Part shown: positions 12,430-23,514 of the stretch, piece after piece
How positions within the stretch are numbered: the first letter of the stretch is position 1
Layout of the letters: every line of letters begins with the position of its first letter
NCBI GenBank assembly: GCA_021229015.1
Contig: CM037785.1
Span: 4,119,943-4,183,942 of the forward strand
Reading direction: 5' to 3'
Length of the DNA: 64,000 nucleotides
From: Solen grandis
Taxonomy: Eukaryota > Mollusca > Bivalvia > Adapedonta > Solenidae
Notes under the pieces: model-generated
Told to the model about the DNA's origin: nothing
The model's input: the letters and a program-made list of their open reading frames with translations, nothing else
The model's database searches: none
Program-made: the position numbers and the translations under genes

Positions 12430-13172
12430 GCGAACCTTAAGTGTACACTGAAACTACGGAAATCCTTATGTCCCTGTTGGGAATATCGTGCCTCTCATCC
12501 TTAGGGAGAACGAGAATCGGCGAGACCCACTTTCCCCACGAACCTACGGAGACATATATTGTAACCCCGAATCTCTCACTGTCCAGTATCCCATACCATT
12601 TGGGGTTTTGCGGGGAAATATCTTGTTTCGCTTCGTTTTCCGCCGAATCCCCGCGTTTCGCTTCGTTACTCGTGGTTAAAATATCGCGCCTCGCCGGATT
12701 CTCTTTGAGGCACGAGATGCGAAGCAAGACATGAGATTCCGAAAAGGGTGTGAAGCAAGACCCCGATATTTTATCGTTCAAATATCGCCCGATTCTGCAG
12801 TACGCAATTCGTTGCTGTTTCAACCCTTTAAACGATTAGAAGGCGTTTTAGAATTTTCACTTATATGCATGTATCAGTGGCAGTCATGTTTACACACAAA
12901 AAACTAAATAGAAAACGGTTACACAGTGTTTAAAAAAATGGTACACAAGTAAAAGGCAAAATGCGAGAATAGTGCCTCGATTTGTGTAGCGAGAATCGGG
13001 CGAGACACGAAGAGAGGCACGATGTAATGTCGCTCAAATATTGCCCCATTCTCGTGACAAAGAAGGTACGAATTATCTGTTTTTTGAACATCTCTGCGAA
13101 GGCGAGAATCGGGGGATATTTGAATTACAAATCGTACCGCTTCGTTCTCGCCTGAATCTGGGGGCCCCCGTT
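12430..13172. repeat. GC-richer repeat with iterated GAGAATCGG, ending at the gap
   Basis: GAGAATCGG or its complement and close variants recur near 12515, 12697, 12793, 12990, 13045, 13101 and 13143 in both orientations, with accompanying 'ttcgcttcg' pieces. Composition is clearly richer in CG than the surroundings. The 128-codon minus-strand frame at 12437-12823 overlaps it and shows no recognisable domain, so it is taken as a chance frame in a repeat. The repeat probably caused the assembly break. Confidence 0.5.
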
Positions 13173-13272
13173 NNNNNNNNNNNNNNNNNNNNNNNNNNNN
13201 NNNNNNNNNNNNNNNNNNNNNNNNNNNNNNNNNNNNNNNNNNNNNNNNNNNNNNNNNNNNNNNNNNNNNNNN
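13173..13272. other. Assembly gap, 100 N
   Basis: Exactly 100 Ns, a conventional placeholder of unknown true length. The sequence on either side may not be contiguous in the genome. Confidence 0.99.
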
Positions 13273-14059
13273 AGAAAAAGCACTAGTAATTTGTCTATAA
13301 AAGGAAACCTGTGTGAACATGGCTCCTGGATATAATGCATCACACTAATTTGATATTGAACTTTTGTTGGGAACTGAATTTGGTTTTTGGAGGAGTCAGC
13401 AACAGATTCAACGATATTTCAAGATTTAACCCCCAAAGTTAACTTAATAAAGTGGAAGGATTTACATATAGCTAATTGTCTATTAGTATTTATAGCCTCT
13501 GTTGAAATGAGTTTTGTATATCACTGACATGTGCTGAGAAACAAATTCTGGTGCAGAAATTATAGTTTGAAGACAGGTTATAAAAGTCGGTAAATTCTAG
13601 GTTTTGGCAATATATGGCAAAGTATTGCAAAATGGTTTCAAATATAACAATATATTGTGTTTTAGTAGCTGAATAATTTTCAAGTATTAAGTAGATCTAA
13701 TAAATAGAAACAATTAGCAAATATGTTTATAAAACTTTAAATTTATGTATATTTTTATTCTAAAGTAAATTTCACAACTTCAGGAGAACAATTGCACAAT
13801 GATTATGCAGTATAAAGTTAACAATCTATTATGATTAAGTGGTAATTGTTACTATATGGTTACTGTATTTATGACGGAAACTTAGAGTCAAAACATCATT
13901 TGAAAAGTTAAAACAGAATTTTGAGTTGGTACCTTACAACAAAAGCTCAAACTATGAAAATACCTTAAAATTCACAGATGTGGGGGCTGTGTAGGAATTG
14001 CGTTTATTCTGTTTAGTCTTAAATTCATATTACATTAAGGCAAGGTGGGTTGTGGGGTA
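13273..14059. other. AT-rich non-coding stretch
   Basis: No open frame of note, no recognised repeat. It is the left end of the 50-kb contig. Confidence 0.5.
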
Positions 14060-14273
14060 TTAACCCTTTCCCTCATAGAGGAAACCACGAAAAGACCTAT
14101 GCAAACAACAAAACCAGATCAGCCTGCGAGTAACTCGCAGGCTGATCAGGTTTTATGCTGTTCGCTGCTCCTCAGTGGTCTGGAAATGAGGATTTTGTAA
14201 TTAAATTTGGTAAGGTTTAACGTGGTTACCTATTGAGTGTGTCAGAATGAGTCTATATGAGGGAAAGGGTTAA
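14060..14273 (+). mobile_element. TTAA hairpin MITE, copy 1
   Basis: Flanked by TTAA on both sides (14060-14063 and 14270-14273), with the terminal inverted repeat CCCTTTCCCTCATA and its complement. The internal stem at about 14098-14165 has arms built on 'agatcagcctgcgagt' and its complement. Relative to other copies it lacks about 28 bp in the right half (after 'aaggtttaac'). TTAA sites plus CCC termini are the signature of piggyBac-type transposition. It encodes nothing. Confidence 0.85.
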
Positions 14274-14540
14274 CCAACTTTAGTGATTGTTCTGAGTTTG
14301 TATACAGGAACTCATAGACCTGCTTTACATATCATGGTGAAGGCAGATGTCTTTGATATTTGTATGTGAATATTCCACATCTTCAATCATTATTCTTTGG
14401 TAAATGATCAGTTATCTTAATACTTACTTCCTTTGCATATACGTACCTGAATTCATTTGAATGAACACTTTTGCATTATATGTGTAACGCAGTTTGCAAG
14501 AAAACTGCTGTTCACTGCTGTTATAAAGACAATGAACATC

Positions 14541-14700
14541 CCGTTTCAGTGGCCAAGTGGTTAGATTGTCTGCTCCATAACAGGAAGGTTGTGGGTCCAA
14601 TCCCAGCTGCAAAGTTGTTTTTAGAATAGTACTCGGGTATTAATTTAATCTACCTTATTCTTAGCACTCAGCATATAGAAGAGTTACAGAAAATGATGTT
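14541..14700 (+). repeat. tRNA-derived SINE (5' part)
   Basis: A-box-like TGGCCAAGTGGTTAGA at 14550-14565 and B-box-like GTGGGTCCAATCCC at 14591-14604, followed by a body with 'ttagcactcagca', as in other SINEs here. The AAAC tail is absent, so it is 3'-truncated. A hairpin MITE begins 38 bp after its visible end. Confidence 0.65.
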
Positions 14701-14737
14701 CAAGAATTGAAGAAAATACAGAAAAAAGAGTAACATA

Positions 14738-14979
14738 TTAACCCTATCCCTCATAGAGGAAATCATGAAAAGACCTATGCGAACAACATAAAACCAGATC
14801 AGCCTGCGAGTAACTCGCAGGATGATCAGGTTTTATGCTGTTCGCTGCTCCTCAGTGGTCTGGAAATGAAGATTTTGAAATTAAATTTGGTAAGGTTTAA
14901 CAGTGGTTTTCTGCAGATCAGGCTTTATGTGATACCTATTGAGGGCGTCAAAATGAGTCTATATGAGGGAAAGGGTTAA
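14738..14979 (+). mobile_element. TTAA hairpin MITE, copy 2
   Basis: TTAA at 14738-14741 and 14976-14979. The left terminal repeat carries one change (CCCTATCCC). Internal hairpin at about 14779-14846 with one arm change ('caggatgatc' for 'caggctgatc'). The right half is complete, including 'ctgcagatcaggctttatgt'. This is close to the full-length form. Confidence 0.88.
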
Positions 14980-16000
14980 AGGACATTTCTTGTAATTATA
15001 GGCTTGTTATTGTAGGCAAGTAATGTGATAAAGATAAGTTTTGGTTTGGTGAATATTTTATCAAGCAAATGAGTTTGGTATAATTCTACTTGCCTACAGG
15101 TAGACCTTGTCATTGCAGTGCCAGAAATATAGAGAATAGAAATTCTGCTGATGAGACCTGGAATGCATTATTTTAAACAATCATGTATATGTTTAGTTGA
15201 CCTAGTTTAAACTGTTTATGTCAAGTGATGATTGGTACCATATTGTGTAATCCTTGAAGCATTCAAAACAAACCTAAAGAAAACCAACACTGGAATTGGG
15301 CTCTTATCATTGAAAATTATTAGTGTGTCAGCTTTAAGATGTTGCATTGTTCCCTATTGGCCAATAATAATTGGATTTTTGTCCCGAGTTTATGTTTCTC
15401 TGTCACATTGTTTTGATAATTGGATTTTTCTTCCACACATAAATCTACCAGTAATTGACATCTTGTTTGCTGTTGGAAATGTGTCATGATGGGTTGACAG
15501 AGATAGAACCTTGTCTAGAAAATCAAAGACATGTTCTGTAGTTATGTCTTTGTCTTGATGATTAGTTTAACACTCGACATAAAATATGTCTGGGCTTTCT
15601 TCATATAGACAGGTTTTGAAGCTTGGCAAACAGAGCAGACCCAGATCAAAGTCTCCACTGTTTGCTCATACAATATTGTAGCTCATTTTCTACACAGTCT
15701 GCTTAGCAAAGAAAAATCCATTGTTTTATATGCCATTTAATGTTCAGATAAATTAATACTCACTGAGTCATAGATGTTATGTAGGAATATTCATAAGACT
15801 TTCTTTTAGTTTTGTCATATTTTATAGACACATTCGGTTCAAAATCAATAATATTTATGACTAACATATAAATAAGTTATATACAACAATTTTAAGCCCA
15901 GCAGCAGTGCATGATCATTTTTCTGTCATGTAAAATGCATTTTAGTTGAATTCTTTTGATATTACTATTGCACTTAAAATATCCTATACCTAATGAGAGA
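14980..16000. other. Non-coding stretch
   Basis: No gene can be supported. The 85-codon frame at 15232-15489 has no recognisable domain or splice context. Near 15610-15690 there is a segment with 'agacccagatcaaagtct' and 'tgtttgctcat', which resembles 26270-26340 and may be an old dispersed repeat. Confidence 0.4.
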
Positions 16001-16690
16001 AGAGTGGTCCCCTGATGGCCAAGTTATTTGAACATTTGCCTGGAAAACAGATGGCAGTGGATGTGATCTCCAGCCATGACATGCCAAACTGTATAGTCAA
16101 ACCTGCGCAAGACAGGTATTTGTCTTTGGGATTTTGTCAGAAGTGGCTGCCTTTCACATATGTGGCAGCTGGCAGTGTCCTTTCAAGAGGTATAGTTATC
16201 CCTTTCCCTCATAGAGGACACCATGAAAAGACCTATGCGAACAGCTGTTCGCTGCTCCTCAGTGGTCTGGAAATGAGGATTTTATAATTAGATTTGGTAA
16301 GGTTTAACTGTGGTTTTCTGCAGATCAGGCTTTATGTGATACCTATTGAGGGCGTCAAAATGAGTCTATATGAGGGAAAGGGTTATAGTAATACTCAAAA
16401 GTGGCGCACTTTGGCTGGAGGTGTGCTTATAAAGGTGCCTGGCCAATTTAGCAAGTTTGACTGTACATACATACTGGTAAACACTCAGCAAAATAATAGT
16501 AGTTCTAGGACTGAAATTGGCTCGCTGTCAGCTAGGAAAATGTAACTGGGTGTAGTATCATGTCTTTTGTCTATGGCTTGATATTGTAATGACAGGTAAC
16601 TATAGCACTTTACATCTGTTTCATGAAGACAGTTAGTCTCCATATGACTGAAAACTGTTGATGGGATGTTAAACTGAAGCAAACAAACAG
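16001..16690 (+). repeat. Divergent tRNA-derived SINE interrupted by a MITE
   Basis: The head at about 16003-16075 has A-box-like TGATGGCCAAGTTATTTGA and B-box-like GTGATCTCCAGCC. After MITE copy 3 (16196-16386), the body resumes, and 16541-16690 carries the family tail: 'aactgggtgtagtatcatg', 'tctccatatgactgaaaac', 'gatgggatgttaaac' and AAAC repeats. The element is older than the MITE that split it. Confidence 0.6.
16196..16386 (+). mobile_element. TTAA-type hairpin MITE, copy 3, hairpin tip deleted
   Basis: Terminal repeats CCCTTTCCCTCATA and its complement are intact, and both flanks read TTAT (16196-16199, 16383-16386), suggesting insertion into a non-canonical TTAT. The ~68-bp central hairpin is reduced to the 16-bp perfect palindrome GCGAACAGCTGTTCGC at 16237-16252: the inner parts of both arms are gone symmetrically. 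Inserted inside a SINE. Confidence 0.85.
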
Positions 16691-16774
16691 AACATGATAC
16701 ATACTATCAGTATAAAACCACATTTGCCTGGAACAAATCTTTTTGACGTTGATCAACCTGGGTAAACATCCTGT

Positions 16775-17016
16775 TTAACCCTTTCCCTCGCAGAGGACAC
16801 CATGAAAAGACCTATGCGAACAGCATAAAACCAGATCAGCCTGTGAGTAACTCTCAGGATGATCAGGTTTTATGCTGTTCGCTGCTCCTCAGTGGTCTGG
16901 AAATGAGGATTTTGTAATTAAATTTGGTAAGGTTCAACTGTGGTTTTCTGCAGATCAGGCTTTATGTGATACCTATTGAGGGCGTCAGAATGAGTATATA
17001 TGAGGGAAAGGGTTAT
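16775..17016 (+). mobile_element. TTAA hairpin MITE, copy 4
   Basis: Left flank TTAA (16775-16778), right flank TTAT (17013-17016). Hairpin arms carry 'cctgtgagtaactctcagg', where the inner stem has changed from the common CGAG/CTCG. The rest is full-length and closely matches copy 2. Confidence 0.85.
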
Positions 17017-18739
17017 AAGAATGAGATGGCCAACAGGTTGACAATGAAAACAGCTAATAATGTCAAAGTAGAACTTATGGGATCGAGAATAACAGTTGAG
17101 GGTCTTTAAAAATTACAGGGGAAAAAAAAGAGGCTCACAAAGCAATCATATCTTATACTAATTGCTATATCCAGAAGTACATTTGTAATGACGCAACTGA
17201 AATCCTGAACTGAATTTAGTTTTAGTCTTATCTGGAGTTTTGTTCAACATGGTTTAAGATGGCTAGTAAAGATGACTTTACCTTGAATTTACCATTGTTG
17301 TATATGAATTTGATGTACATTATGGAAGGAGTAATAATCATGCAAATATTTTGAACTACCTCTGTAAATAAATTTGTAACAAACAGATAAAATATTTTCA
17401 CTGAACATGTGATTTATGGTGGCCATCTTGGATTTTTTTGCCGGCAGTTTCATATAGTACAGACATTGGCGAACATTTTGGTATAAAACATTGCTTGTTC
17501 TACTTTTATGGCCACCTACTCCTTAAATAAGCTACTTTTTGGCTGATTGTCACCCCACTAATAATGTTACTATCACAATTTTGTTTCCCTCATTGTCAGG
17601 GTCAGAGGTGGGATGATGATAGCAGGCATAAAATTACCTACCTAAGGGATTTGGAGTACCTGCCAAATTGGTTTTCTAAATCCCAACCCTGATGCAGACA
17701 GTTTGTCAAAGCTATTTTTTTTTAAATTTGGACCATATTTAGGGCTAAGTATATACTTAAACACATTGGGGCAAATTTTGTCATTCTTGTTTCACTATAC
17801 CCAAATATTTTAATTTCTTGATAAATTTTTTAAGTTCTCTAGAAAATAATTTATGCTCTTAACTTAGGCTTGTACATGAATTTTTCATAAAACAGGATTT
17901 GTGGAATGTTTTTCTGTAAAAGAATTTAAATTTTATTTAGCACTAAGTATAGGTAGTGGAATTTGATCTTGCTCTTTAGCTGCAGTGACCCTGGCTAATA
18001 TATGCATTAGAAATTCTCCAGAGTATGCCCCATTTTGAATGAATGAAAACAATGTTGTTGTTGAAAGTTTGGTGTTATAATGAGATGGTTTTATGTGCAA
18101 AACATACAAGATATTTATGAAATAATCTAGAAATACGAAAGTTAGGTAAATGTATTTTAATACATTGCATTACTCAGTCAAAAACAGGCATGTTTCATTA
18201 CTGTGAGAAGGGAGGTTTGAGCATGAAGTGTTGAAAATATGTTGCTTTTTAGGGGAAGCCCCTATGGGCACATTTGTCTTGTATCTATGATCGCTACATC
18301 TGTAAGCCGTGGAATATACCTTGCAAGTGCTTGGTCCTATTATGATAATTATTAATATGAACTAAAGTGACCAGTAAAAAAAACTGCTTGTACAAATGAG
18401 TTAAATATTCAGTTGGGACATGTAAAATCTAAATCCGTTACGTCTGGTAGACATGACCTCGTCTCATCAACAACATAAATTCACCGGAAAATCCTGTAAT
18501 TTGTGTATTTAAGAATAATAGCTAGCGTGGACTAACCGGTTCTCGAACCCCTTGTGAATAAATCATAAATATTGTTTTATATCTCAATCGTACACAAGTA
18601 TAAATTTAAACTAATGAAAATACAAACCTTTTCACTCACCTTTATAAAAATGCTCTTTGATACCTGCATCCAATCTATTAAACACATCCAATATTCCCCA
18701 CCCATCCTCACACTACGAAACTGTAATGGCGGCATAAAC
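17017..18739. other. Non-coding stretch left of the transposon
   Basis: No gene or clear repeat in most of it. At 18537-18550 the sequence CCGGTTCTCGAACC resembles the inverted ends of the adjacent pogo-like element (18740-21154) and may be an additional terminus or the trace of a related insertion. Confidence 0.4.
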
Positions 18740-18904
18740 AAAGTACCTATTCTCGAACCATAGCAAAACTACGGTCAAGTTCAAAAACATCGGTCCTCTA
18801 CAGGTAAATATTTATTTAAATGTCAAGAAAGGCAAACACACGATATAACTGTAGAACTTGAGTAAAAACATTGTCACTTATATTCCTTTTTTTTAAATAC
18901 ATGT

Positions 18905-21007
18905 TTATTCTTCGTATTTGGAAGAATCATGGCATGGACAAATAAATTTGTCATGGCGCCTAATGACAGTCTGCTTACAACAGTATTTTAAATGTGTCCA
19001 ATGACCACATCCCTGTACATCACACTGTGCCCATTTGGTAAAGACAAGGCTGACGCATTGTTTTAGTTCATCAGGTTGAAATTTTTTACATACACAGCAA
19101 TTGTCAGTTTCAGAACTTTCATCATCAGAAGAGTGTGAATCCTCATCCAAATATTGAATCAGGTTGATGTGAGAAGGTCCAGGGCATGGGGAATCTTCCT
19201 TTGTATTTTCATGTCGAGGTTTTGGGGTCTTTGTTTTTTTGGGGGGATTTAAAATAGGGGTAGGAACTCTGGATTTTGCGGCTAATTTTTGGTGAATTGC
19301 AGGATTTGTAATTTCTTTGCCAGAAACTGCAATGCTATTTGCTTGTTTCTGTTTCTGTTTGGTTTGATTGTGATACTCTCTCTTATTTTCAATCACCATC
19401 TGTGCTGCTTCAAAGAAAACGTCTGGATCTGGTTGAAGTCTAGTCTCATCCAGATCCACATGTTTTGATGAAGCAATATAAGGCTCAGATGGTTTGAAAC
19501 TATCAGATCCAATGGCAGATTGGTTGAAAGGGAATATGCCTGTTTTTCTGAAAGATGATTGCAAATTTTGGATGCTGAGAGCATTAACATAGGCCTTAGA
19601 TGCTAACGCTGCCACATTGAATCTGGTAATTTTTGAAGAAGGATTTTCTCTCAAAAATTTATGGCAGTTATTGTTGTACATTTTTTGTAGAGGTCCAAAA
19701 CAACCTACATCAAGAGGTTGCAAAACATGACTTGTGTGGGCTGGTAAAACAAACATAATAACATTGTGAATTTTGGCCCAATCAAGAACTGGAATGTTTA
19801 TATGTGATTTATGACCATCAAATATGATCAAAATAGGTTGGCTCTGGTTTGGTCTCTGTATGTACTTTATAAAATGGTGTTCAAGGTAATGCAAGAATAC
19901 TGAGGAATTGGACCATCCTGTCTTTGACATGGTACCACAAGCAGAAGAAGATGCACCATCTAACAGATCATTATTCCATCTCTGCCCTTTAAAAACAAAA
20001 TAAGGTGGTATCTGTGTGCCTAGTGCATTTCCACTTCCTATTATTGTTGTAGTTGCTGATCTACATGATGTTATGGCAGGGATTTTTGAACCAGTACCAA
20101 CAACAAATGGAGGTGAATGTTCTGTTAGAATACCCTTTTCATCTACATTAAAGATGCATTCTGGTTTGTCTACAAGGTCATTTTCAGTCAGTACATTATG
20201 TAAGTTCTTAAAGTAGTCTGTAACAGCACTTTCAGTAGTTGCAGATGCCCGGTAATTTGTTAGGGAGCGTGGTTTTATAACCCTGAGCTCTGGCCAGCGA
20301 TCACGAAATCCCTTAAACCACTTCACTGTTAGAGGTTTGTCAGTGATTTTTCTTTTTTTAAGATAAACTGCAAACTCATTTGCCTTGTCAACAACCTCTT
20401 GAATGGTTAAACCATACCCAAGGTCTGCCATTTCTTGAATGTGTTTTAATAGTTTTGCTTCCTCTTCTTGAGATAGGAGAGGATTTGGTCCAGGTTTTAG
20501 TGTTTCAGGGTCAATTCGTCCCTTCACCCTATCTCTTAATGTGCTGTGTGGTACACCATACTGTCTGGCAGCCTGCTTGACAGGCACTCCTGTTTCCTTT
20601 ACCAACAGGTATGCATTAAACAATGCTGATGGAGAGTATGGCTGTTTTCTTCTGATCCTTTTCTGAGGATTAGACTGAAAAAAAAGATAAATATAATAAA
20701 AGAAACAAAATTTGTCGACTTTTAACACCCACCTTTAATATGTATGCAATGAGATAAAAAAAACGTGGAAGGCATCAGGTGAACTGCATTGTAATTAGCG
20801 CATCACGAGGTTATGTTATGGTCACGTGACTTTGTATGACAGCCGAAGTGACTGTCGGCTGTCAAACTTTATTTTTGGTGTTTTTTTATGAAAAAAATAT
20901 ATGGAACATTTGAGGTTTTGTGTTTTATCGAAAAAAGTAATAAGTTTTTATATGGATTATCAATAAAGAATGAATAAATATGCACTATTTACCTGTTTTT
21001 TCCGCAT
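18905..21007 (-). CDS. Pogo/Tigger (DDE_1) transposase, two exons
   Basis: Cuts and rejoins DNA to move its own element, acting in the nucleus. The long open frame begins in what reads as an intron: at 20675-20683 the minus strand has a pyrimidine tract ending CAG. A better model is exon 1 at 20993-21007 (ATG CGG AAA AAA CAG, then donor GTAAAT), a 318-bp intron, and exon 2 at 20674-18905. The join keeps frame and gives about 594 residues. Visible parts: a basic start, a psq-type helix-turn-helix (about 17-58, with QAARQYGVPHSTLRDRVKG), a CENP-B/Tc5-type DNA-binding region (about 67-140), then the DDE_1 catalytic core with acidic residues D183 (NVDEKG), D291 (IFDGHKSH) and D327 (QPLDVGCFGPLQ), and a Cys/His-rich PHD-like end (about 535-587). 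No frameshift or internal stop. An AATAAA overlaps the stop codon on the minus strand. A domesticated gene is possible, but the flanking inverted repeats argue for a transposon. Confidence 0.9.
20675..20992 (-). other. Predicted intron of the transposase gene
   Basis: On the minus strand it starts GTAAATAG after CAG at 20993-20995 and ends with a T-rich tract and CAG just before exon 2 at 20674. Length 318 bp. Joining the flanks preserves reading frame and gives a basic N terminus directly before the psq helix-turn-helix. Confidence 0.7.
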
Positions 21008-21244
21008 TTTGACATTTGACAGCTATGTGCGTAACTATCGTAAACAGGAGCACCGATCCGCATAAAATGATGACGTCATACGTAAATACACACAAAATGG
21101 CGCGTGTTTTTTTGTAAGGTTCGAGAATAGGTGAGGTTCGAGAACAGGTACTTTTACGATACTTATATCGTCATATTGAAGTCTCTTTAATTTCTATTCC
21201 CCCCCCCCTCCCCAGCCCCCCCCCCCGAAACAACAAAAAGAAAA

Positions 21245-23415
21245 ACTAGAACCGCAAGCGGTATCTTGGTTTTCGCTTTTAACCTAATCAACTTGAACAC
21301 TTTATTTCAACTCAGCCACAATTTTTAATATGAAACAGAACGCAAAGGTTTTTTGAAGACATACTCTCATTTGCACAGTTTTTTTTTTTTTTTTTTTTTT
21401 TTGGAATGTTAGAACATTCAAACTCCTCTAGCGCAAATATTTCCCCATACCCTATCATCACATCACATCACATTCTGTGGTGCTGTCAACAAGGAACAAA
21501 ATGCTGAAACCCGCATTTCAATTAGACTTAACGTTTTGAATTTTAGGCAAAAGAGTGATTTTAAGCAAAGCGCCCTCTAGCGGCAAAATGAGAAAAAAAA
21601 ATGATAAAAATTTTACAATTAGGTACCTAGAAATGCAGCAAATAGTTCAAACAAGTATATAAGTCACACTAATCGAACATTCTTTTCCTTATATATCACA
21701 ATTTTAAGCATAAATACTGAATAACAATTATTCCAAAAAAGGATCAAAATTTGGATTGCCGTAAAATGAAAAGATCAAGTCCGATCTTCAAAAACTAAAC
21801 ATTATACGAAAGAACTATTTAGAACTAAAACTTTTATTCAATACTTTCAATGAAATATCTTTAGATTTGGAGCACTTTGGGGCCGAATAAAAACACAATT
21901 ATCGTAATATGACCTTGACCTTTTCAATGTTTTTTAACTTTTTAATTGTGAGGCCCTTTCAAACATAACAATACATAACTTGTGAAAATTTCATGAAAAA
22001 TGAACAGAAAATAAAGCCAGGAGCGACAAAAAAACATGTTTTTGAAATTCTAATTTCTCCTAAAATTTAGTGAAGTTTGACCTTTTTCTAGAGGACAAAC
22101 CATGCATTTCTTAAATTCGCCACCCCATATATTTTGTGCGTATATGTCTTGCAAATCATTTGCAGCAAACAGAATTCTTCTATCTGATTTCTAACAAAAA
22201 TGGATAGGTTTTTCGTAGACCTACCCTCATTTGCAGTTTTTTTACGAGATTCGAACTTTCAACCTTCCGTTACTAGCTCAAAACGTTTCAGCCACTCATA
22301 CCTAGAAACTATCATATTTTATTAGGCTATCAACAAGGAACATAATTCAATTAACCGCATTTGGATCAGGCTTCAACTTTTTGAGTTATAAGCAAAATAA
22401 TGATTTCAAGAAAAGCGCCCCCTAGCGGCAAAATGAGATAGAAAATTGATTAAAATTTTACTGTTTGGTACCTAGCAAAGCAGCAAATAGTTCAATCAAG
22501 TATACTAGTCGCACAAGTCAAACTTTTTATTCTTGTGTATCAGAATTTGAAGCATAAAACCTGATTTACAATTATTCCAAAAAAGGATCAAACTTTGGAC
22601 TGCCGTAATATGACCAAATCAAGTCCGATCTTCAAAAACTAAACATCACTGGAAAGAGCTCTTTAAGAACTAAAAACTTTTGTTCATATACTCTCAATTA
22701 AATTTTTTAGTTTTGGAGCTATTTGGCCAATAAAAACACAATAATCGAATATGACCTTGACCTTTTCAAATTTTTTTAATTTTTTTATTGTGAGGCCCTT
22801 TCAAACATAACAATACATATTGTGTGAAAATATCATGAAGAATGAACAGAAAATAAAGTCAGGAGCGACAAAAACATGTTTTTGAAATTTTAATTTTTCC
22901 TAAATTTTAGTGAAGTTTGACCTTTTCTAGAGGACAAACCACGCATTTCCTAAATTCGCCACCCCATATATTTTGTGCGTATATGTCTTGCAAATCGTAT
23001 GCAGCAAACAGAATTCTTCTATCTGATCTCTAACAAAAGTGGGAAGGTTTTTCGTAGACCTACCCTCATTATTTCACTTTTTTCCAAGGTTCGAACATTC
23101 AACCTCTCCTAGAACAATTTTTTTCCTGTACCCGATGATGAGATTTCCATCATATTTGATTGGGCTGTCAACAAGGAACATTATGTAAAAAACCGCATCT
23201 AAATCAGGTTTCAAATTTTTGAGTTATTAGCAAAACAGTGATTACATGCATTGCGCCCCCTAGTGGCTAAATCAGAAACAAAAGTGAAAAGTTTGACCAT
23301 TTAGGCACATGTTCAGATAAAGATGACTCCATGCCCAAAATTTCATAGCTGTAGCTTTTTTCATCTGGCCGCTAGGCTGGACACAAAAATGGGTGGAATT
23401 GGAAAAATAATAAAA
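21245..23415 (-). mobile_element. Helitron-like non-autonomous element, copy 1, with internal ~840-bp repeats
   Basis: Read on the minus strand, it ends with a short hairpin (ACCGC/GCGGT, 21251-21262), then TT, then CTAG followed by T, which is the arrangement of a Helitron 3' end (hairpin, CTRR, host T). Internally, two and a half ~840-bp units are tandem: 'ggatcaaa' at 21741 and 22585, and the GCGCCCYCTAG motif at 21570, 22415 and 23253. Each unit carries 'tgaccttgacct' and 'gccaccccatatattttgtg'. No Rep/helicase gene is present. The layout resembles HINE/pearl elements of bivalves, in which a core is tandemly repeated. Confidence 0.55.
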
Positions 23416-23514
23416 ACTAGAACCGCAAAGCGGCATCTTGGTTTTCGCTTTTAATTTGACTAGTAAGAGTACTGGTTTCAACTGCAGACATAATTGATTG
23501 ATATTAACTTTATT

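Larger units (their letters stand above)
18740..21154 (-). mobile_element. Pogo/Tigger-type DNA transposon with intact transposase
   Basis: The left end AAAGTACCTATTCTCGAACC (18740-18759) and the right end GGTTCGAGAACAGGTACTTT (21135-21154) are inverted repeats matching at 19 of 20 positions. A second copy, GGTTCGAGAATAGG, sits just inside the right end at 21119-21132. The element is about 2.4 kb and holds one two-exon transposase gene on the minus strand. The exact boundary is uncertain: if the pogo-type TA duplication applies, the ends would be the CCTRTTCTCGAACC parts and the flanking TA would be target sequence. The near-identical ends and uninterrupted gene suggest recent activity. Confidence 0.75.

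Noticed and set aside
12437..12823. 128-codon minus-strand frame
   Set aside because: Overlaps the GAGAATCGG repeat, has no recognised domain and competes with an open plus-strand frame; judged a chance frame in CG-richer repeat DNA.
13041..13343. Frames reading across the N gap
   Set aside because: Gap bases carry no information. The same applies to 63170-63564.
20675..20728. Transposase start at 20728 with a hydrophobic leader
   Set aside because: This stretch reads as an intron 3' end (pyrimidine tract and CAG on the minus strand). A spliced start at 21007 gives an in-frame basic N terminus.
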